From assembly GCA_017308575.1 (NCBI GenBank), contig JAFKEQ010000003.1:372001-436000 (forward strand): a DNA stretch of 64,000 nt, read 5' to 3'. Shown here piece after piece: positions 37,633-47,677 of this stretch (positions are counted from its first letter, which is position 1; each line of letters starts with the position of its first letter). Position numbers and translations under genes: made by a program. The notes under the pieces are model-generated. The model was not told the origin of the DNA. It ran no database searches and worked only from the letters and a program-made list of their open reading frames with translations. This stretch comes from Afipia sp. Its GTDB lineage: Bacteria > Pseudomonadota > Alphaproteobacteria > Rhizobiales > Xanthobacteraceae.

Positions 37633-37997
37633 ATGACGCCGGCCGCTTCCTTGGTCGCATGATTGGCGGCCGGAACGCCGCAATAGATCGCCTGCTGCAG
37701 CAGGATCTCCTTGATGTCATCGGGCGTGAAGCCGCCCTCGGTGAGGGCCGCGCGGACGTGCATGCGGAATTCGTCCCATTGCCCCAGCGCCATCATGGTG
37801 CCGATCACCAGAACGCGTCGCGTGCGTTCGTCGAAACGCGGCCGCGTCCAGATCTCACCCCATGCATAGCGCGTGATGAGATCGAGAAAATCGGCGTTGA
37901 AAGCAGTCCGGTTCGCCGCGGATTTATCCACCCAGGCGTTGCCCAGCACCTTTCGCCGCTGTGCGTCGCCCTGATCGCGCCGTTTGCTGTCGTCCAT
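37599..37997 (-). CDS. pcaC: 4-Carboxymuconolactone decarboxylase
   Basis: Beta-ketoadipate pathway enzyme (protocatechuate branch) yielding the enol-lactone. The 132-residue protein has the CMD-fold landmarks RRKVLGNAWVDKS, FLDLITRYAWGEIW, the RTRRVLVIGTMMALG helix and EILLQQAIYCGVPAANHA. Last in the pcaB-pcaD-pcaC operon; nine bases after pcaD. Confidence 0.93.
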   Translation of the reverse strand: MDDSKRRDQGDAQRRKVLGNAWVDKSAANRTAFNADFLDLITRYAWGEIWTRPRFDERTRRVLVIGTMMALGQWDEFRMHVRAALTEGGFTPDDIKEILLQQAIYCGVPAANHATKEAAGVIQELGLLDKAP

Positions 37998-38006
37998 CGG
38001 AATTTC

Positions 38007-38789
38007 TCAGCGTTGCGTCAGGAAGCCGACCACAGCGTCGGTAAAATTATGTGACTGCTCGACGTTGGAGATGTGCGCGGCATCGAGCAGGGTCATGCTT
38101 GCGTTCGGAATCTGGCTGCGGATGTAAATGCTGGCTTCCACCGGCGTGGACATGTCGTGCCGGCCCGCGATCACCAATGTCGGCGCGGTGATGCGCGGGA
38201 GCAAATCGCGCTGGTCGAGCCGGCTCAGCGCCTCGCAGCACGCAATGTAACCCTGCTGCGGAGTGGCGATCAGCATCGCCTTCATCCGCGCGGCCACCTC
38301 CGGCTCGCGCTCGCGGAAGTCCGCGGTCAGCCAGGCCGCGATCACGGAATCGGCGATCGATGCGAGGCCGTTTTCACTGACGGCCTTGATGCGGTTCAGC
38401 CAGTTGGTGGGATCTGGATAGTAGCAAGCCGTGTTGGCGAGGATGAGCTTTTCGATCCGCTCCGGAGCATTGGCGCCGAGCCATTGTCCGACCATGCCGC
38501 CCATGGAGAGACCGCACCAATGCACTTTCTCGATGTTCAAATCGTCGAGAATGGCGAGCACATCCTTGCCGAAGCGCTCCATCGAATAGGGGCCGGCGGG
38601 AACGCCTGACTTGCCGTGGCCGCGTCGGTCGTAGCGCACGACACGATACAGCTTGGTCAGCGCCGCCATCTGCGGCTCCCACATCTGCATGGTCGCGCCG
38701 AGCGAGTTGGACAGCATGATGGTCGGGCCGCCGTCGCGGCCTTCGACCGAGACGTTGAGGAGGCAGCCGTCGGCGTCAATCATAGGCAT
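38007..38789 (-). CDS. pcaD: 3-Oxoadipate enol-lactonase
   Basis: A 260-residue alpha/beta hydrolase converting 3-oxoadipate enol-lactone to 3-oxoadipate. It has the oxyanion region LSNSLGATMQMWEPQ, YDRRGHGKSG, the nucleophile elbow GLSMGGMVGQ, the Asp in GRHDMSTPVEAS and His in DAAHISNVEQ. Sits between pcaB and pcaC with short gaps. Confidence 0.93.
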   Translation of the reverse strand: MPMIDADGCLLNVSVEGRDGGPTIMLSNSLGATMQMWEPQMAALTKLYRVVRYDRRGHGKSGVPAGPYSMERFGKDVLAILDDLNIEKVHWCGLSMGGMVGQWLGANAPERIEKLILANTACYYPDPTNWLNRIKAVSENGLASIADSVIAAWLTADFREREPEVAARMKAMLIATPQQGYIACCEALSRLDQRDLLPRITAPTLVIAGRHDMSTPVEASIYIRSQIPNASMTLLDAAHISNVEQSHNFTDAVVGFLTQR

Positions 38790-38803
38790 GGAACAGTTCC
38801 TGG

Positions 38804-40156
38804 TTATGGATCGAGTGAAGCGAGCAGCCGGTCGATCAGCGCCTGCGATGCGCCCTGATAGGACATCGGATCGAACAGGCCCTGAAGTTTGTCGGCTGCG
38901 AGATGTGCGGTTACGCGCGGATCATGGGAGAGAATATCGCGCAGATGCTGCTTGGTCCGGGCCGCCTTGCGGCTGGCCTCTTCAACGATGTGATGCGCAT
39001 CGCTCTTGCCGATTGTCTCCGCCAGCGCCATTGCGACGGCTTCCGCCATCACAAGGCCGTGCGTCGAATCGAGATTGACGCGCATGCGTTCCGCGTCGAC
39101 TTCGAGACCTTCGGCGATATCGACAATGGCCGCGAGCGCGCCGGATGTGACGAGCATCAGCGTCGGCAGGGTCGGCCATTCGGCATGCCACGGCCCGGCG
39201 CTGCGTTCGTGATCCTGCACCTGCACCGCAAGAATCGTGGCCGCGAGATTCGGGGCCATGGTGGCGGCGGCGAGGGCGGTCGCGGCAGCGACCGGGTTGC
39301 GTTTGTGCGGCATGGTCGATGAGCCGCCGCGGCCTTCGCCCGCAGGCTCGAAAGCCTCCTGCACATCGGTCTGCATCAGCAGCGAGATGTCTCGCGCGAT
39401 CTTTCCGCACGTTCCCGCCAGAATCGCGAAGCCGGACGCGATCTCCGCAATGCGGTCGCGGTGGGTGTGCCATGGTGCGTCGGGCAGCGACAGTGAGAGT
39501 TGGTGTCCGAGTTGCGCGGCAACCGCCAGGCCTTTGTCGCCAAGCGCCGCAAGCGTTCCAGCCGCGCCGCCGAACTGCAGCGCCAGTGCCTCGGCACGCA
39601 ACCGCTGCAGCCGCTTGCGCGAGCGATGCAGCGCCGCGGCATATTCAGCGAGCTTCAATCCGAACGGCATCGGCAGGGCGTGCTGCAGCCATGTCCGCGC
39701 GACGGTGGCGGTCTGGCGATGCTGTCTGGCCTGTCTGGCGAAGCCCGCGATCGCGCGGTCGAGATCGCCGAGCAGGGCGTCGATCCCCGAGCGCACCTGA
39801 AGCACGGTCGCGGTATCGATGACGTCCTGACTGGTGGCGCCCCAGTGCACGTAACGCGCGGCCTCAGGGTCCAGTTTCGCAACGGCCGCCGTCAGCATCT
39901 TGACCAGCGGAATGGCGAGATTGCCGGCCTTGGCCGCCGCTTCGGCAAGAGCGGCAAGATCGAAGTGGTCGTCATGACAGGTTTTTGAAATGGCATCCGT
40001 CGCGCGGGCCGGAATCACGCCGGTTGCGGCTTCCGCGCGCGCCAGAGCGCTCTCGAAATCCAGCATGTGCTGCACGAAGGTCGCGTCATCGCAGACCGCG
40101 CGCATTGCGGCGCTGGACAGCATAGGCGCGAGCAGGGGCGAGAGGGATGTGCTCAT
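38804..40156 (-). CDS. pcaB: 3-Carboxy-cis,cis-muconate cycloisomerase
   Basis: Fumarase-superfamily enzyme of 450 residues that lactonises 3-carboxymuconate. It shows the start PLLAPMLSSAAMRAVCDD, GATSQDVIDTATVLQ, and the signature loop GGSSTMPHKRNPVAA. Sequence near the middle (TWLQHALPMPFGLKLAEY) separates PcaB from PurB. It heads pcaBDC; pcaH and pcaG (the dioxygenase) are not in the window. Confidence 0.94.
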   Translation of the reverse strand: MSTSLSPLLAPMLSSAAMRAVCDDATFVQHMLDFESALARAEAATGVIPARATDAISKTCHDDHFDLAALAEAAAKAGNLAIPLVKMLTAAVAKLDPEAARYVHWGATSQDVIDTATVLQVRSGIDALLGDLDRAIAGFARQARQHRQTATVARTWLQHALPMPFGLKLAEYAAALHRSRKRLQRLRAEALALQFGGAAGTLAALGDKGLAVAAQLGHQLSLSLPDAPWHTHRDRIAEIASGFAILAGTCGKIARDISLLMQTDVQEAFEPAGEGRGGSSTMPHKRNPVAAATALAAATMAPNLAATILAVQVQDHERSAGPWHAEWPTLPTLMLVTSGALAAIVDIAEGLEVDAERMRVNLDSTHGLVMAEAVAMALAETIGKSDAHHIVEEASRKAARTKQHLRDILSHDPRVTAHLAADKLQGLFDPMSYQGASQALIDRLLASLDP

Positions 40157-40321
40157 GACGCGCGGACCCTAACGAACAGCCGATGGCATGCCAATAGGTT
40201 CGCCTCGTCTGCGGGAGTTTTGCAACGCACGGGCCCGAACGACATCCTTTCAATTCCGGCTTCGGTGGCTTATTTGAACCCTTCAAGGCTGCGAAGGCGG
40301 CCATCGAAAAGGAGACCGGCT

Positions 40322-40771
40322 ATGGCGATGACGATGACAGGCGAGGTTCAACTTCCGGCTTCCCGTGAAGTCGTCTGGGCCAAGCTCAACGATCCCGAGG
40401 TCCTGAAGTCCTGCATTCCGGGCTGCGAGGAATTGAACGTCATCGGCGAGAATCAGTTCGAGGCTATCGCCAAGATGAAAGTCGGTCCGGTGTCTGCACG
40501 CTTCAAGGGCAAGGTCACGCTGACCGATCTCGATCCGCCGAATGGTTACAAGATCACCGGCGAGGGCGAAGGCGGCGTCGCCGGTTTCGCCAAGGGCGGT
40601 GCCAGCGTGGCGCTGGCCGAGAAAGATGGCGGCACGCTGCTGAGTTATAATGTCGAGGCGCAAATCGGCGGCAAACTCGCGCAGTTGGGACAACGCCTGA
40701 TCAACGGCTCGGCCAAGAAGCTGGCCGACGAGTTCTTCGCCAAGTTTGCGGATGCGGTGAAGGCGGGCTGA
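40322..40771 (+). CDS. coxG: CoxG-family SRPBCC protein (CO dehydrogenase accessory)
   Basis: A 149-residue START/SRPBCC-fold protein with the CoxG start [20 protein letters not shown], the CIPGCEEL motif, and [20 protein letters not shown] near the end. CoxG is thought to anchor CO dehydrogenase to the membrane or act in its maturation. AAGGAG precedes ATG 40322. It opens the cox-type cluster, 188 bp before coxS. Confidence 0.9.
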   Translation: MAMTMTGEVQLPASREVVWAKLNDPEVLKSCIPGCEELNVIGENQFEAIAKMKVGPVSARFKGKVTLTDLDPPNGYKITGEGEGGVAGFAKGGASVALAEKDGGTLLSYNVEAQIGGKLAQLGQRLINGSAKKLADEFFAKFADAVKAG

Positions 40772-40959
40772 CCGTTCGGGGCATATCTGCCCCGCTGCCA
40801 AATCAATCCTTGTTGTCTTTCAGCCGTTTGCGCGAGGTTGCCCATCGCGGCAATGGCCCATATGATGAATTTGGAACCGTTTTAAACTGTTCTTTCGCCG
40901 CGCCTTCCGTGCTCCGGAGCGCGGCCTCACCTCGCCAAACCGAAACCAAGAGAGTTTTG

Positions 40960-41445
40960 ATGGCCAAGATTTCACTGATCGTGAACGGCAATCCTGTGAC
41001 AGCCAAGGTCGATCCGCGCACGCTGCTGGTCCAGTTTCTGCGCGAGCATTTGCGGCTGACCGGCACCCATGTCGGCTGTGACACGTCGCAGTGCGGCGCG
41101 TGTGTCGTGCATCTGGACGGCAAGGCTGTGAAGTCCTGCACCACGCTGGCGGTGATGGCTGATGGACACGAGGTGAAGACCATCGAGGGGCTTGCGCCCG
41201 ACGGCGCGCCGCTGCATCCGATGCAGGAGGCGTTTCGCGAGCATCATGGTCTGCAATGCGGCTTCTGCACCCCTGGCATGATCATGACCGCGGTCGATCT
41301 CGTGCATCGCAAGGGACATGATCTCAGCGACCATGTGATCCGCGAGGAGTTGGAGGGCAATCTCTGCCGCTGCACCGGCTATCAGAATATCGTGTTGTCC
41401 ATCGCCGCCGGTGCGAAGGCGATGGCCAAATCCGATCTCGCCTGA
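40960..41445 (+). CDS. coxS: Molybdenum hydroxylase small subunit (CoxS-type, two [2Fe-2S] clusters)
   Basis: A 161-residue iron-sulfur subunit. N-terminal plant-type cluster ligands are C40, C45, C48 and C60 ([13 protein letters not shown]); the second cluster uses C100, C103, C136 and C138 ([20 protein letters not shown]). It passes electrons from the Mo site to the FAD subunit. The next gene, 18 bp on, is coxM; the large subunit that should complete the enzyme is missing here. Confidence 0.93.
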   Translation: MAKISLIVNGNPVTAKVDPRTLLVQFLREHLRLTGTHVGCDTSQCGACVVHLDGKAVKSCTTLAVMADGHEVKTIEGLAPDGAPLHPMQEAFREHHGLQCGFCTPGMIMTAVDLVHRKGHDLSDHVIREELEGNLCRCTGYQNIVLSIAAGAKAMAKSDLA

Positions 41446-41462
41446 CGGTCCGGAGAAGTCTC

Positions 41463-42269
41463 ATGTACGATTTCAAATACCATCGTCCGGGAAGCGTGCG
41501 GCAGGCGGCAAATCTCCTTGTCAAGAATGAGGACGCCAAGCTGATCGCGGGCGGCCACACGCTGGTGCCGGTGATGAAGCAGCGGCTCGCGAGCCCGCCG
41601 CATCTGGTCGATCTCAGCCACATCGAAGGCCTGAACGGTATCGAGATGAAAGGGCGCAGCCTTGTGATCGGCGCGACCGCGACACATTACGAAGTTGCGA
41701 ACTCCGCCATTGTTGGCGAGGCGATTCCTGCGCTCGCTGAGCTCGCCGGCCTGATCGGCGATCCGGCGGTGCGCCACAAGGGCACCATCGGCGGTTCGCT
41801 CGCCAACAACGATCCGACAGCCGACTATCCGGCCGCCGTGCTGGCGCTGGGCGCGACGATCGTCACCAACAAGCGGAAGCTGAAGCCGGAAGAGTATTTC
41901 CAGGGGCTCTTTACAACAGCGCTGGAGCCGGACGAGATCATCACGCGGGTGATGTTTCCGCTTCCGAAGAAGGCCGCGTATCAGAAATTCCGCAATCAGG
42001 CTTCGCGTTATGCGCTGGTCGGCGTGTTCGTGGCGCGGCGTCCGTCGGATGTGCGTGTCGCGGTGACGGGCGCAGGTGGCGATGGCGTGTTCCGCGTTCC
42101 TGAATTCGAGGAAGCGCTGAAGAAGCGCTTCTCGCCGAAATCGCTCGAAGGCCTGACGGTTTCCGCCGACGGTTTGAACAGCGATATCCATGGCAGCGCC
42201 GAATATCGTGCGCATCTGATCGGCGTGCTGGCGCGTCGCGCAGTCGAAGACGCTGTAGCGAAGAGTTAA
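41463..42269 (+). CDS. coxM: Molybdenum hydroxylase FAD-binding medium subunit (CoxM-type)
   Basis: A 268-residue flavoprotein with the two FAD motifs AGGHTLVPVMKQRL (near residue 30) and GTIGGSLANNDPTADYPAA (near 120), and the C-terminal CO_deh_flav_C domain. The start MYDFKYHRP is typical. It follows coxS by 18 bp and precedes coxD by 22 bp. Confidence 0.93.
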   Translation: MYDFKYHRPGSVRQAANLLVKNEDAKLIAGGHTLVPVMKQRLASPPHLVDLSHIEGLNGIEMKGRSLVIGATATHYEVANSAIVGEAIPALAELAGLIGDPAVRHKGTIGGSLANNDPTADYPAAVLALGATIVTNKRKLKPEEYFQGLFTTALEPDEIITRVMFPLPKKAAYQKFRNQASRYALVGVFVARRPSDVRVAVTGAGGDGVFRVPEFEEALKKRFSPKSLEGLTVSADGLNSDIHGSAEYRAHLIGVLARRAVEDAVAKS

Positions 42270-42291
42270 GTAGACGGGAGTCGATTGGCGC

Positions 42292-43200
42292 ATGAGCAAG
42301 ATCCCCGCATCGGTTGATGCAACCCTCGATCTGCTCACCAGTCGTGGCTACTTGGCCGAGCGCTCGCTGGCGACGGTTGTGTACCTGTCGCTGCGCATGG
42401 GCCGCCCGCTGTTTCTCGAAGGCGAAGCGGGCGTCGGCAAGACCGAGATCGCCAAGGTCCTGTCCGCTGCGCTTGGCCGCAAGCTAATCCGCCTGCAATG
42501 CTATGAGGGTCTCGACGTTGCATCCGCCGTTTACGAGTGGAACAGCGCCGCGCAGATGATCGCCATTCGTCTGGCCGAAGCCAGCGGCGAAACGGATCGC
42601 GACCAACTCGCTGCCGATGTGTTCGCGGACAAGTATCTGATCAAGCGCCCGCTGCTGCAGGCGCTTGAGCCGGACGTGGCGGGTCCGCCGGTGTTGCTGA
42701 TCGACGAACTCGATCGCGCGGACGAGGCGTTCGAAGCCTATCTTCTGGAAATCCTCAGCGACTTTCAGGTCACCATTCCGGAATTTGGCACGGTGAAGGC
42801 GCCGCAACCTCCCATCGTCATCGTGACCTCCAACCGCACCCGCGAAATTCACGACGCGCTCAAGCGCCGCTGTCTTTATCATTGGGTCGACTATCCTTCC
42901 GCCGAGCGCGAACTGGCCATCGTCAAGTCGCGCGTGCCGAACATCAATGCGAAGCTGTCGCAACAGGTGGTCGGCTTCGTGCAGGCGTTGCGCGAGCAGG
43001 ACCTGTTCAAGGTGCCGGGCGTCGCGGAAACCATCGACTGGGCGACGGCGCTCACCGAACTCGACGCCCGTTCGCTGACACCGCAGGTGGTGGGCGATAC
43101 GCTCGGCGCGCTATTGAAATATCAGGACGACATCGGGCGGATGCAGGGGCCTGCGCTCGACAAGATCATCAAGGAAGCCGTCAGCGATCCTGCGGCCTGA
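42292..43200 (+). CDS. coxD: MoxR-type AAA+ ATPase (CoxD-like chaperone)
   Basis: A 302-residue MoxR ATPase with Walker A EGEAGVGKTEIAKV, Walker B LLIDELDRADEAFEAYLLE, sensor-1 VIVTSNRTREIHDAL and arginine-finger RRCLYHW. CoxD assembles the [CuSMoO2] site of CO dehydrogenase in Oligotropha; relatives serve other Mo hydroxylases. Works with the VWA protein coxE just downstream. Confidence 0.92.
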   Translation: MSKIPASVDATLDLLTSRGYLAERSLATVVYLSLRMGRPLFLEGEAGVGKTEIAKVLSAALGRKLIRLQCYEGLDVASAVYEWNSAAQMIAIRLAEASGETDRDQLAADVFADKYLIKRPLLQALEPDVAGPPVLLIDELDRADEAFEAYLLEILSDFQVTIPEFGTVKAPQPPIVIVTSNRTREIHDALKRRCLYHWVDYPSAERELAIVKSRVPNINAKLSQQVVGFVQALREQDLFKVPGVAETIDWATALTELDARSLTPQVVGDTLGALLKYQDDIGRMQGPALDKIIKEAVSDPAA

Positions 43201-43217
43201 ACGATCCGGGATTCGTC

Positions 43218-44414
43218 ATGACCAATGACGCCGAAACGCCAGCAGCCGGATTGATCGCCGACAATGTCATCGGCTTTGCGCGAGCGCTGCGTGCCGCCGG
43301 TCTTCCCATCGGGCCGGGTGCGGTGATCGACGCCCTGAACGCGATGCAGTTGATTAACATCGGCAACCGCGCCGATCTATTCACCACGCTCGAATCCATC
43401 TTCGTCAAGCGCCGCGAGCATGCGCTGGTGTTCGCGCAGGCCTTCGCGCTGTTCTTCCGCCGCGCCGAAGGCGTCGACCATATGCTCGATTCAGTGCCGC
43501 TGCCGCCCGAAGCGCAAAAGCCGCCGCCGCCAGCCTCGCGCCGTGTGCAGGAAGCCTTCACGCAGAGCCGCAATCTCGAAACGCAGGAGATTGAGGAGAA
43601 GGACGTTCAATTGTCCGTCTCCGACCGCGAGGTGCTTCAGCGCAAGGATTTCGCGCAGATGAGCGCGGATGAAATCGCGGAGGTCACACGCGCGATCGCC
43701 AGGATGAAACTGCCGCAGGCCGAATTGCGCACCCGGCGCTTCAAACCGGACGCGCACGGTACGCGGCTGGATCTGCGGCGCACCTTGCGCGGAAGCCTGC
43801 GCACCGGCGGCGAAATCGTGAAACTTCATCGGCTCGGCCGGATCGACAAGCCCGCGCCCATCGTGGCGCTGCTCGATATTTCCGGCTCGATGACCGATTA
43901 CACGCGCCTGTTCCTGCAATTCCTTCACGCCATCACCGATGCGCGCAAGCGCGTTTCGGTGTTCCTATTCGGCACGCGGCTGACCAACGTGACGAGAGCG
44001 CTGCGCGCGCGCGATCCGGATGAAGCGCTGGCAGCATGTTCGGGCAGCGTCGAGGACTGGGCGGGCGGCACCCGGATCGCCACCTCGCTGCATAACTTCA
44101 ATAATTTGTGGGGCCGCCGCGTGCTGGGGCAGGGCGCGATCGTGCTGCTGATTTCCGACGGATTGGAGCGCGAGGCGGATTCGCGGCTGGAATTCGAGAT
44201 GGATCGGTTGCATCGCTCATGCCGCCGCCTGATCTGGCTCAATCCGCTGTTGCGTTTCGATGGCTTCGAGCCGAAGGCGCAGGGCATCAAAATGATGCTG
44301 CCGCATGTTGATGAATTCCGCCCTGTGCATAACTTGACGTCCATGGAAGGGCTGATCGCCGCGCTGTCGTCCGACCAGCCGCCACGGCGTATCGAAACCC
44401 GCTCCGCAGCCTGA
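43218..44414 (+). CDS. coxE: VWA-domain protein (CoxE-like)
   Basis: A 398-residue partner of the MoxR ATPase. The C-terminal von Willebrand A domain has an intact MIDAS motif DISGSMTDYTR near residue 220, followed by the second metal threonine region (DWAGGTRIATSLHNF) and ISDGLEREAD. The start MTNDAETPAAG at 43218 lies 17 bp after coxD; the frame is open further back but overlaps coxD. Confidence 0.92.
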   Translation: MTNDAETPAAGLIADNVIGFARALRAAGLPIGPGAVIDALNAMQLINIGNRADLFTTLESIFVKRREHALVFAQAFALFFRRAEGVDHMLDSVPLPPEAQKPPPPASRRVQEAFTQSRNLETQEIEEKDVQLSVSDREVLQRKDFAQMSADEIAEVTRAIARMKLPQAELRTRRFKPDAHGTRLDLRRTLRGSLRTGGEIVKLHRLGRIDKPAPIVALLDISGSMTDYTRLFLQFLHAITDARKRVSVFLFGTRLTNVTRALRARDPDEALAACSGSVEDWAGGTRIATSLHNFNNLWGRRVLGQGAIVLLISDGLEREADSRLEFEMDRLHRSCRRLIWLNPLLRFDGFEPKAQGIKMMLPHVDEFRPVHNLTSMEGLIAALSSDQPPRRIETRSAA

Positions 44415-44424
44415 AGGTGCCATC

Positions 44425-44750
<326 letters not shown>

Positions 44751-44754
<4 letters not shown>

Positions 44755-45461
44755 AACACGAAACGCTGACTGAACTGAATGCAGAGCGCGCGGCGCGGCG
44801 CGCCGTGATCGTTGTGACCGATGTGGCGAGCGGCGAGCAGCGCCTGATCAAGGCCGCGGATATCGCCGCCGATCCGCTGCATGCCGAACTCGACAAGCAT
44901 CTGCGCATGGGCAAGAGCAGCATGATCGAGGTGGACGGCAGGAAGCTGTTCCTGAATGTCTATGCACCGACCGCGCGGCTTGTCATCATCGGCGCGGTCC
45001 ATATCAGCCAGGCGCTGGCGCCGCTGGCGCAGTCGCTGGGCTACGACGTTTACGTCATCGATCCGCGCACGGCCTTTGCCTCGCCCGAGCGGTTTCCGGA
45101 CGTACCGCTGTTCGCGGACTGGCCGGACGTCGCCCTGCCGCCGTTGAATGTCGACCGCTATACGGCTTTCGTCGCCGTCACCCATGATCCCAAGATCGAC
45201 GATCCGGCGCTGCTGCACGCGCTGTCGCGCGACTGCTTCTATATCGGCGCGCTGGGCTCCCGGAAGACGCATGCCAAGCGCCTCGACCGGCTGAGGGTGC
45301 AGGGCGCGGGCGAGGACGCACTCGCGCGCATTTGTGCACCCATCGGATTGCATATCGGAGCAGTCTCGCCAGCGGAGATTGCGGTTGCTATCATGGCGGA
45401 AATCACGGCGCGGCTCCGTCTGCCGGCCGATGCACAACCGAAGGCGAAGTCAGCGGCATGA
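44751..45461 (+). CDS. XdhC Rossmann-domain protein (split XdhC/CoxF, part 2)
   Basis: A 236-residue protein with a linker and the XdhC C-terminal Rossmann fold: RLVIIGAVHISQALAPLAQS, VYVIDPRTAFASPERF, YTAFVAVTHDPKIDDPAL and YIGALGSRKTHAKR. TTG 44751 overlaps the previous stop. It also overlaps the next gene by ATGA. The pair is translationally coupled and likely forms a two-chain XdhC. Confidence 0.9.
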
Positions 45462-47086
45462 AGTTCGGTCCTGTTACACCAGAGGAAGGCCTCGGGGGCG
45501 TTACGGTTCATGCCATCCGCAAGGGCGCACTCGTGCTCAAGAAGGGCACCCCGATCGGCGCTGACGAGATCGCGGCACTGAAGCAGGCCGGTGTAACGGA
45601 AATCGTGGTGGCCCGTCTCGATGACGGCGATGTCTCGGAAGACGAGGCGGCCGCCGGCATTGCCGCTGCGGTTGCAGGCGAAGGCGTTACGGTCGAGCGT
45701 GCATTTACCGGGCGCGCCAATTTGTTCGCATTAGAGCCCGGTATTCTGATCGTGGACCGCGATGCGGTCGATCGGGTCAACCGGGTGGACGAAGCCGTCA
45801 CCCTGGCGACATTGCCGGCATTCAAGGCGGTGGTCGCGGGCGAGATGATCGCCACGGTCAAGATCATTCCGTTCGGCGTCAAGGCCACGCTGCGCGATGC
45901 CGCCGTCGCCGCTGTCGGCAAGGGGCTGATGCGGGTCGCGCCGTTCAAGATCAAGCGCGTCGGTGTTGTCTCGACCATGCTTCCCGGCCTTGCGCCGAAG
46001 GTGATCGAGAAAACGCTGCTTGTCACCGAAGAGCGGCTGGAGCCCGCCGGCGCGCGCATCATCGCGGAGCGCCGCGTGCCGCATAATGACAAGGCGCTCG
46101 CGCCTGCCATCGAAGAGCTGTTCGCGCTGGGCGCGGAGCTTGTGCTTGTTTTCGGTGCCTCGGCCATCGCCGACCGGCGCGACGTGATTCCGGCGGCCAT
46201 CGAGCATGTCGGCGGCTCGGTCGAGCATTTCGGCATGCCGGTCGATCCCGGCAACCTGATGCTGATCGGCAATGTGAAGGACCGGCCGATCGTCGGCGCG
46301 CCGGGATGCGCACGCTCGCCGAAGGAAAATGGCTTCGACTGGATTTTGATGCGTCTTCTGGCCGGACTTCCGGTCACTCGCGCGGACGTCACCGGCATGG
46401 GCGTTGGAGGATTGTTGATGGAAATCGTCACCCGTCCGCAGCCGCGCGCCGCCGCTACCGCGGACGGAAGCCGCAATGTCGCTGCCATCGTGCTCGCCGC
46501 GGGCCGTTCGACTCGCATGGGCGGCCCGAACAAGCTCCTGGCCGAACTGAACGGCAAGAGGCTGGTGCGAATTGTTTCGGAGCAGGCGCTCGCATCGAAA
46601 GCGTCGTCCGTCATCGTCGTGACCGGGCACCAGCGCGCGGAAGTTGAAGCCGCTCTGGCCGGTCTCAATGTCAAGTTCGTCCATAATCCTGATTTCGCGG
46701 CAGGCCTCGCCACGTCGGTGAAGACGGGCATCGCGGCTGTTCCGGAAGCGGCCAACGGCGCAATCGTATGCCTTGGCGATATGCCGTTGATCGATGCCAG
46801 GCTGATTGATCGGCTTGTCGATGCTTTCTCGCCGGAGCGCGGCTCGCTAATCGCGGTGCCGGTTGCGGAAGGCCGCCGGGGCAATCCCGTGTTGTGGTCG
46901 CGCCGCTTCTTCCCGGAATTGATGGCGCTGGATGGCGATGTCGGCGCCCGGCACCTGATCGCGCGGCACATGGAGGCCGTCACCGAGGTGGAGGTGCTCG
47001 GCAACAGCGCCTTTCTCGACATCGACACGCCCGAAATGCTGAGCAACGCCCGCAAGGGCAACATGCGCGTGGTCAGCAGCTCCTGA
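45458..47086 (+). CDS. Fused molybdopterin-binding (MoeA/MogA-like) and MocA-type nucleotidyltransferase
   Basis: A 542-residue two-domain protein. Residues 1-340 form a molybdopterin-binding domain (LEPGILIVDRDAVDRVN; LVFGASAIADRRDVIPAAI; MPVDPGNLMLIG). Residues about 345-540 are a MobA-like nucleotidyltransferase with VLAAGRSTRMGGPNKLLAEL and LGDMPLIDARLI, the pattern of MocA, which adds CMP to Mo cofactor. It therefore probably makes the MCD form used by CO-dehydrogenase-type enzymes. Overlaps the upstream gene by ATGA and ends the cluster. Confidence 0.92.
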   Translation: MKFGPVTPEEGLGGVTVHAIRKGALVLKKGTPIGADEIAALKQAGVTEIVVARLDDGDVSEDEAAAGIAAAVAGEGVTVERAFTGRANLFALEPGILIVDRDAVDRVNRVDEAVTLATLPAFKAVVAGEMIATVKIIPFGVKATLRDAAVAAVGKGLMRVAPFKIKRVGVVSTMLPGLAPKVIEKTLLVTEERLEPAGARIIAERRVPHNDKALAPAIEELFALGAELVLVFGASAIADRRDVIPAAIEHVGGSVEHFGMPVDPGNLMLIGNVKDRPIVGAPGCARSPKENGFDWILMRLLAGLPVTRADVTGMGVGGLLMEIVTRPQPRAAATADGSRNVAAIVLAAGRSTRMGGPNKLLAELNGKRLVRIVSEQALASKASSVIVVTGHQRAEVEAALAGLNVKFVHNPDFAAGLATSVKTGIAAVPEAANGAIVCLGDMPLIDARLIDRLVDAFSPERGSLIAVPVAEGRRGNPVLWSRRFFPELMALDGDVGARHLIARHMEAVTEVEVLGNSAFLDIDTPEMLSNARKGNMRVVSSS

Positions 47087-47176
47087 CGCCAGCGGTATTT
47101 TTCGTTTCCTTCTCGTTCACCAAGTTGAAACGCCCTCCCGCTTATGGTGCGTCCGATAACCTCGGGGGAGGGGATT

Positions 47177-47569
47177 TTGCTCGAACGTACCGTTGTGCGT
47201 CTTCGCACGCTTTTTATTTTTGCCTTGTTTTCTACTTTTGCCGTCCATCTTGCCGCCACGCCGTCTCTTGCGGCCGGCGCGCTCGCAATCGGCAAGTGCG
47301 GCGCTTACGGACAGGCCTTCGATTATCCGGCGGAGCAGGGCGCGCGCGCCGCGGCGCTCAAGCAGTGCAAGGGCGGCGGCTGCAGCGCCGTCACAATGAA
47401 GCGCGCTTGTGCCGCGCTGTCGCTCGATATGGCCAAGCCCTGCGGCGCGCATGGCTATGCAGTTGCGCCGCGCATTTCGACTGCGCTCAATGAAGCGACC
47501 AGGAAGTGCTACGCGTTCGGCGGCAAGGAGTGCGTGATCCGCGCCTGGGCTTGCGACGCGCGCGGCTGA
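47177..47569 (+). CDS. Exported DUF4189 protein
   Basis: A 130-residue protein with a signal peptide (hydrophobic LFIFALFSTFAVHLAA, cleavage near LAAGA) and one DUF4189 domain: AIGKCGAYGQAFDYPAEQGA, ALKQCKGGGCSAV, and paired cysteines to the end (KECVIRAWACDARG). TTG 47177 follows GGGGAGGGG; ATG 47144 is an in-frame alternative. Function unknown. Confidence 0.78.
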   Translation: MLERTVVRLRTLFIFALFSTFAVHLAATPSLAAGALAIGKCGAYGQAFDYPAEQGARAAALKQCKGGGCSAVTMKRACAALSLDMAKPCGAHGYAVAPRISTALNEATRKCYAFGGKECVIRAWACDARG

Positions 47570-47643
47570 TCACGCCAATCTGGTAAGAAATATAACGAAT
47601 TCAATTTGTTAGACGCTATCTGGCCAAGCGGCATCTTTTGCCA

Positions 47644-47672
47644 TTGAAAATGACTGACCAGTCAGTCATGAT
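47644..47672 (+). promoter_or_regulatory. Predicted tetR promoter (TTGAAA-N17-CATGAT)
   Basis: A -35-like TTGAAA (47644-47649) and -10-like CATGAT (47667-47672) with 17-bp spacing; the spacer is almost entirely filled by the operator palindrome. The projected transcription start falls at or next to ATG 47678, so the message may be leaderless. Confidence 0.4.
47650..47669 (+). promoter_or_regulatory. TetR operator palindrome
   Basis: ATGACTGAC-CA-GTCAGTCAT: perfect 9-bp inverted repeat with two-base centre, eight bases before the tetR ATG. It has the form of a TetR-family autoregulatory operator. Confidence 0.85.
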
Positions 47673-47677
47673 AGGAT

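Noticed and set aside
45508..47295. A 595-residue open frame opposite the MoeA-MocA gene
   Set aside because: Antisense shadow of a recognised two-domain protein; Ser/Arg/Thr-rich with no motif.
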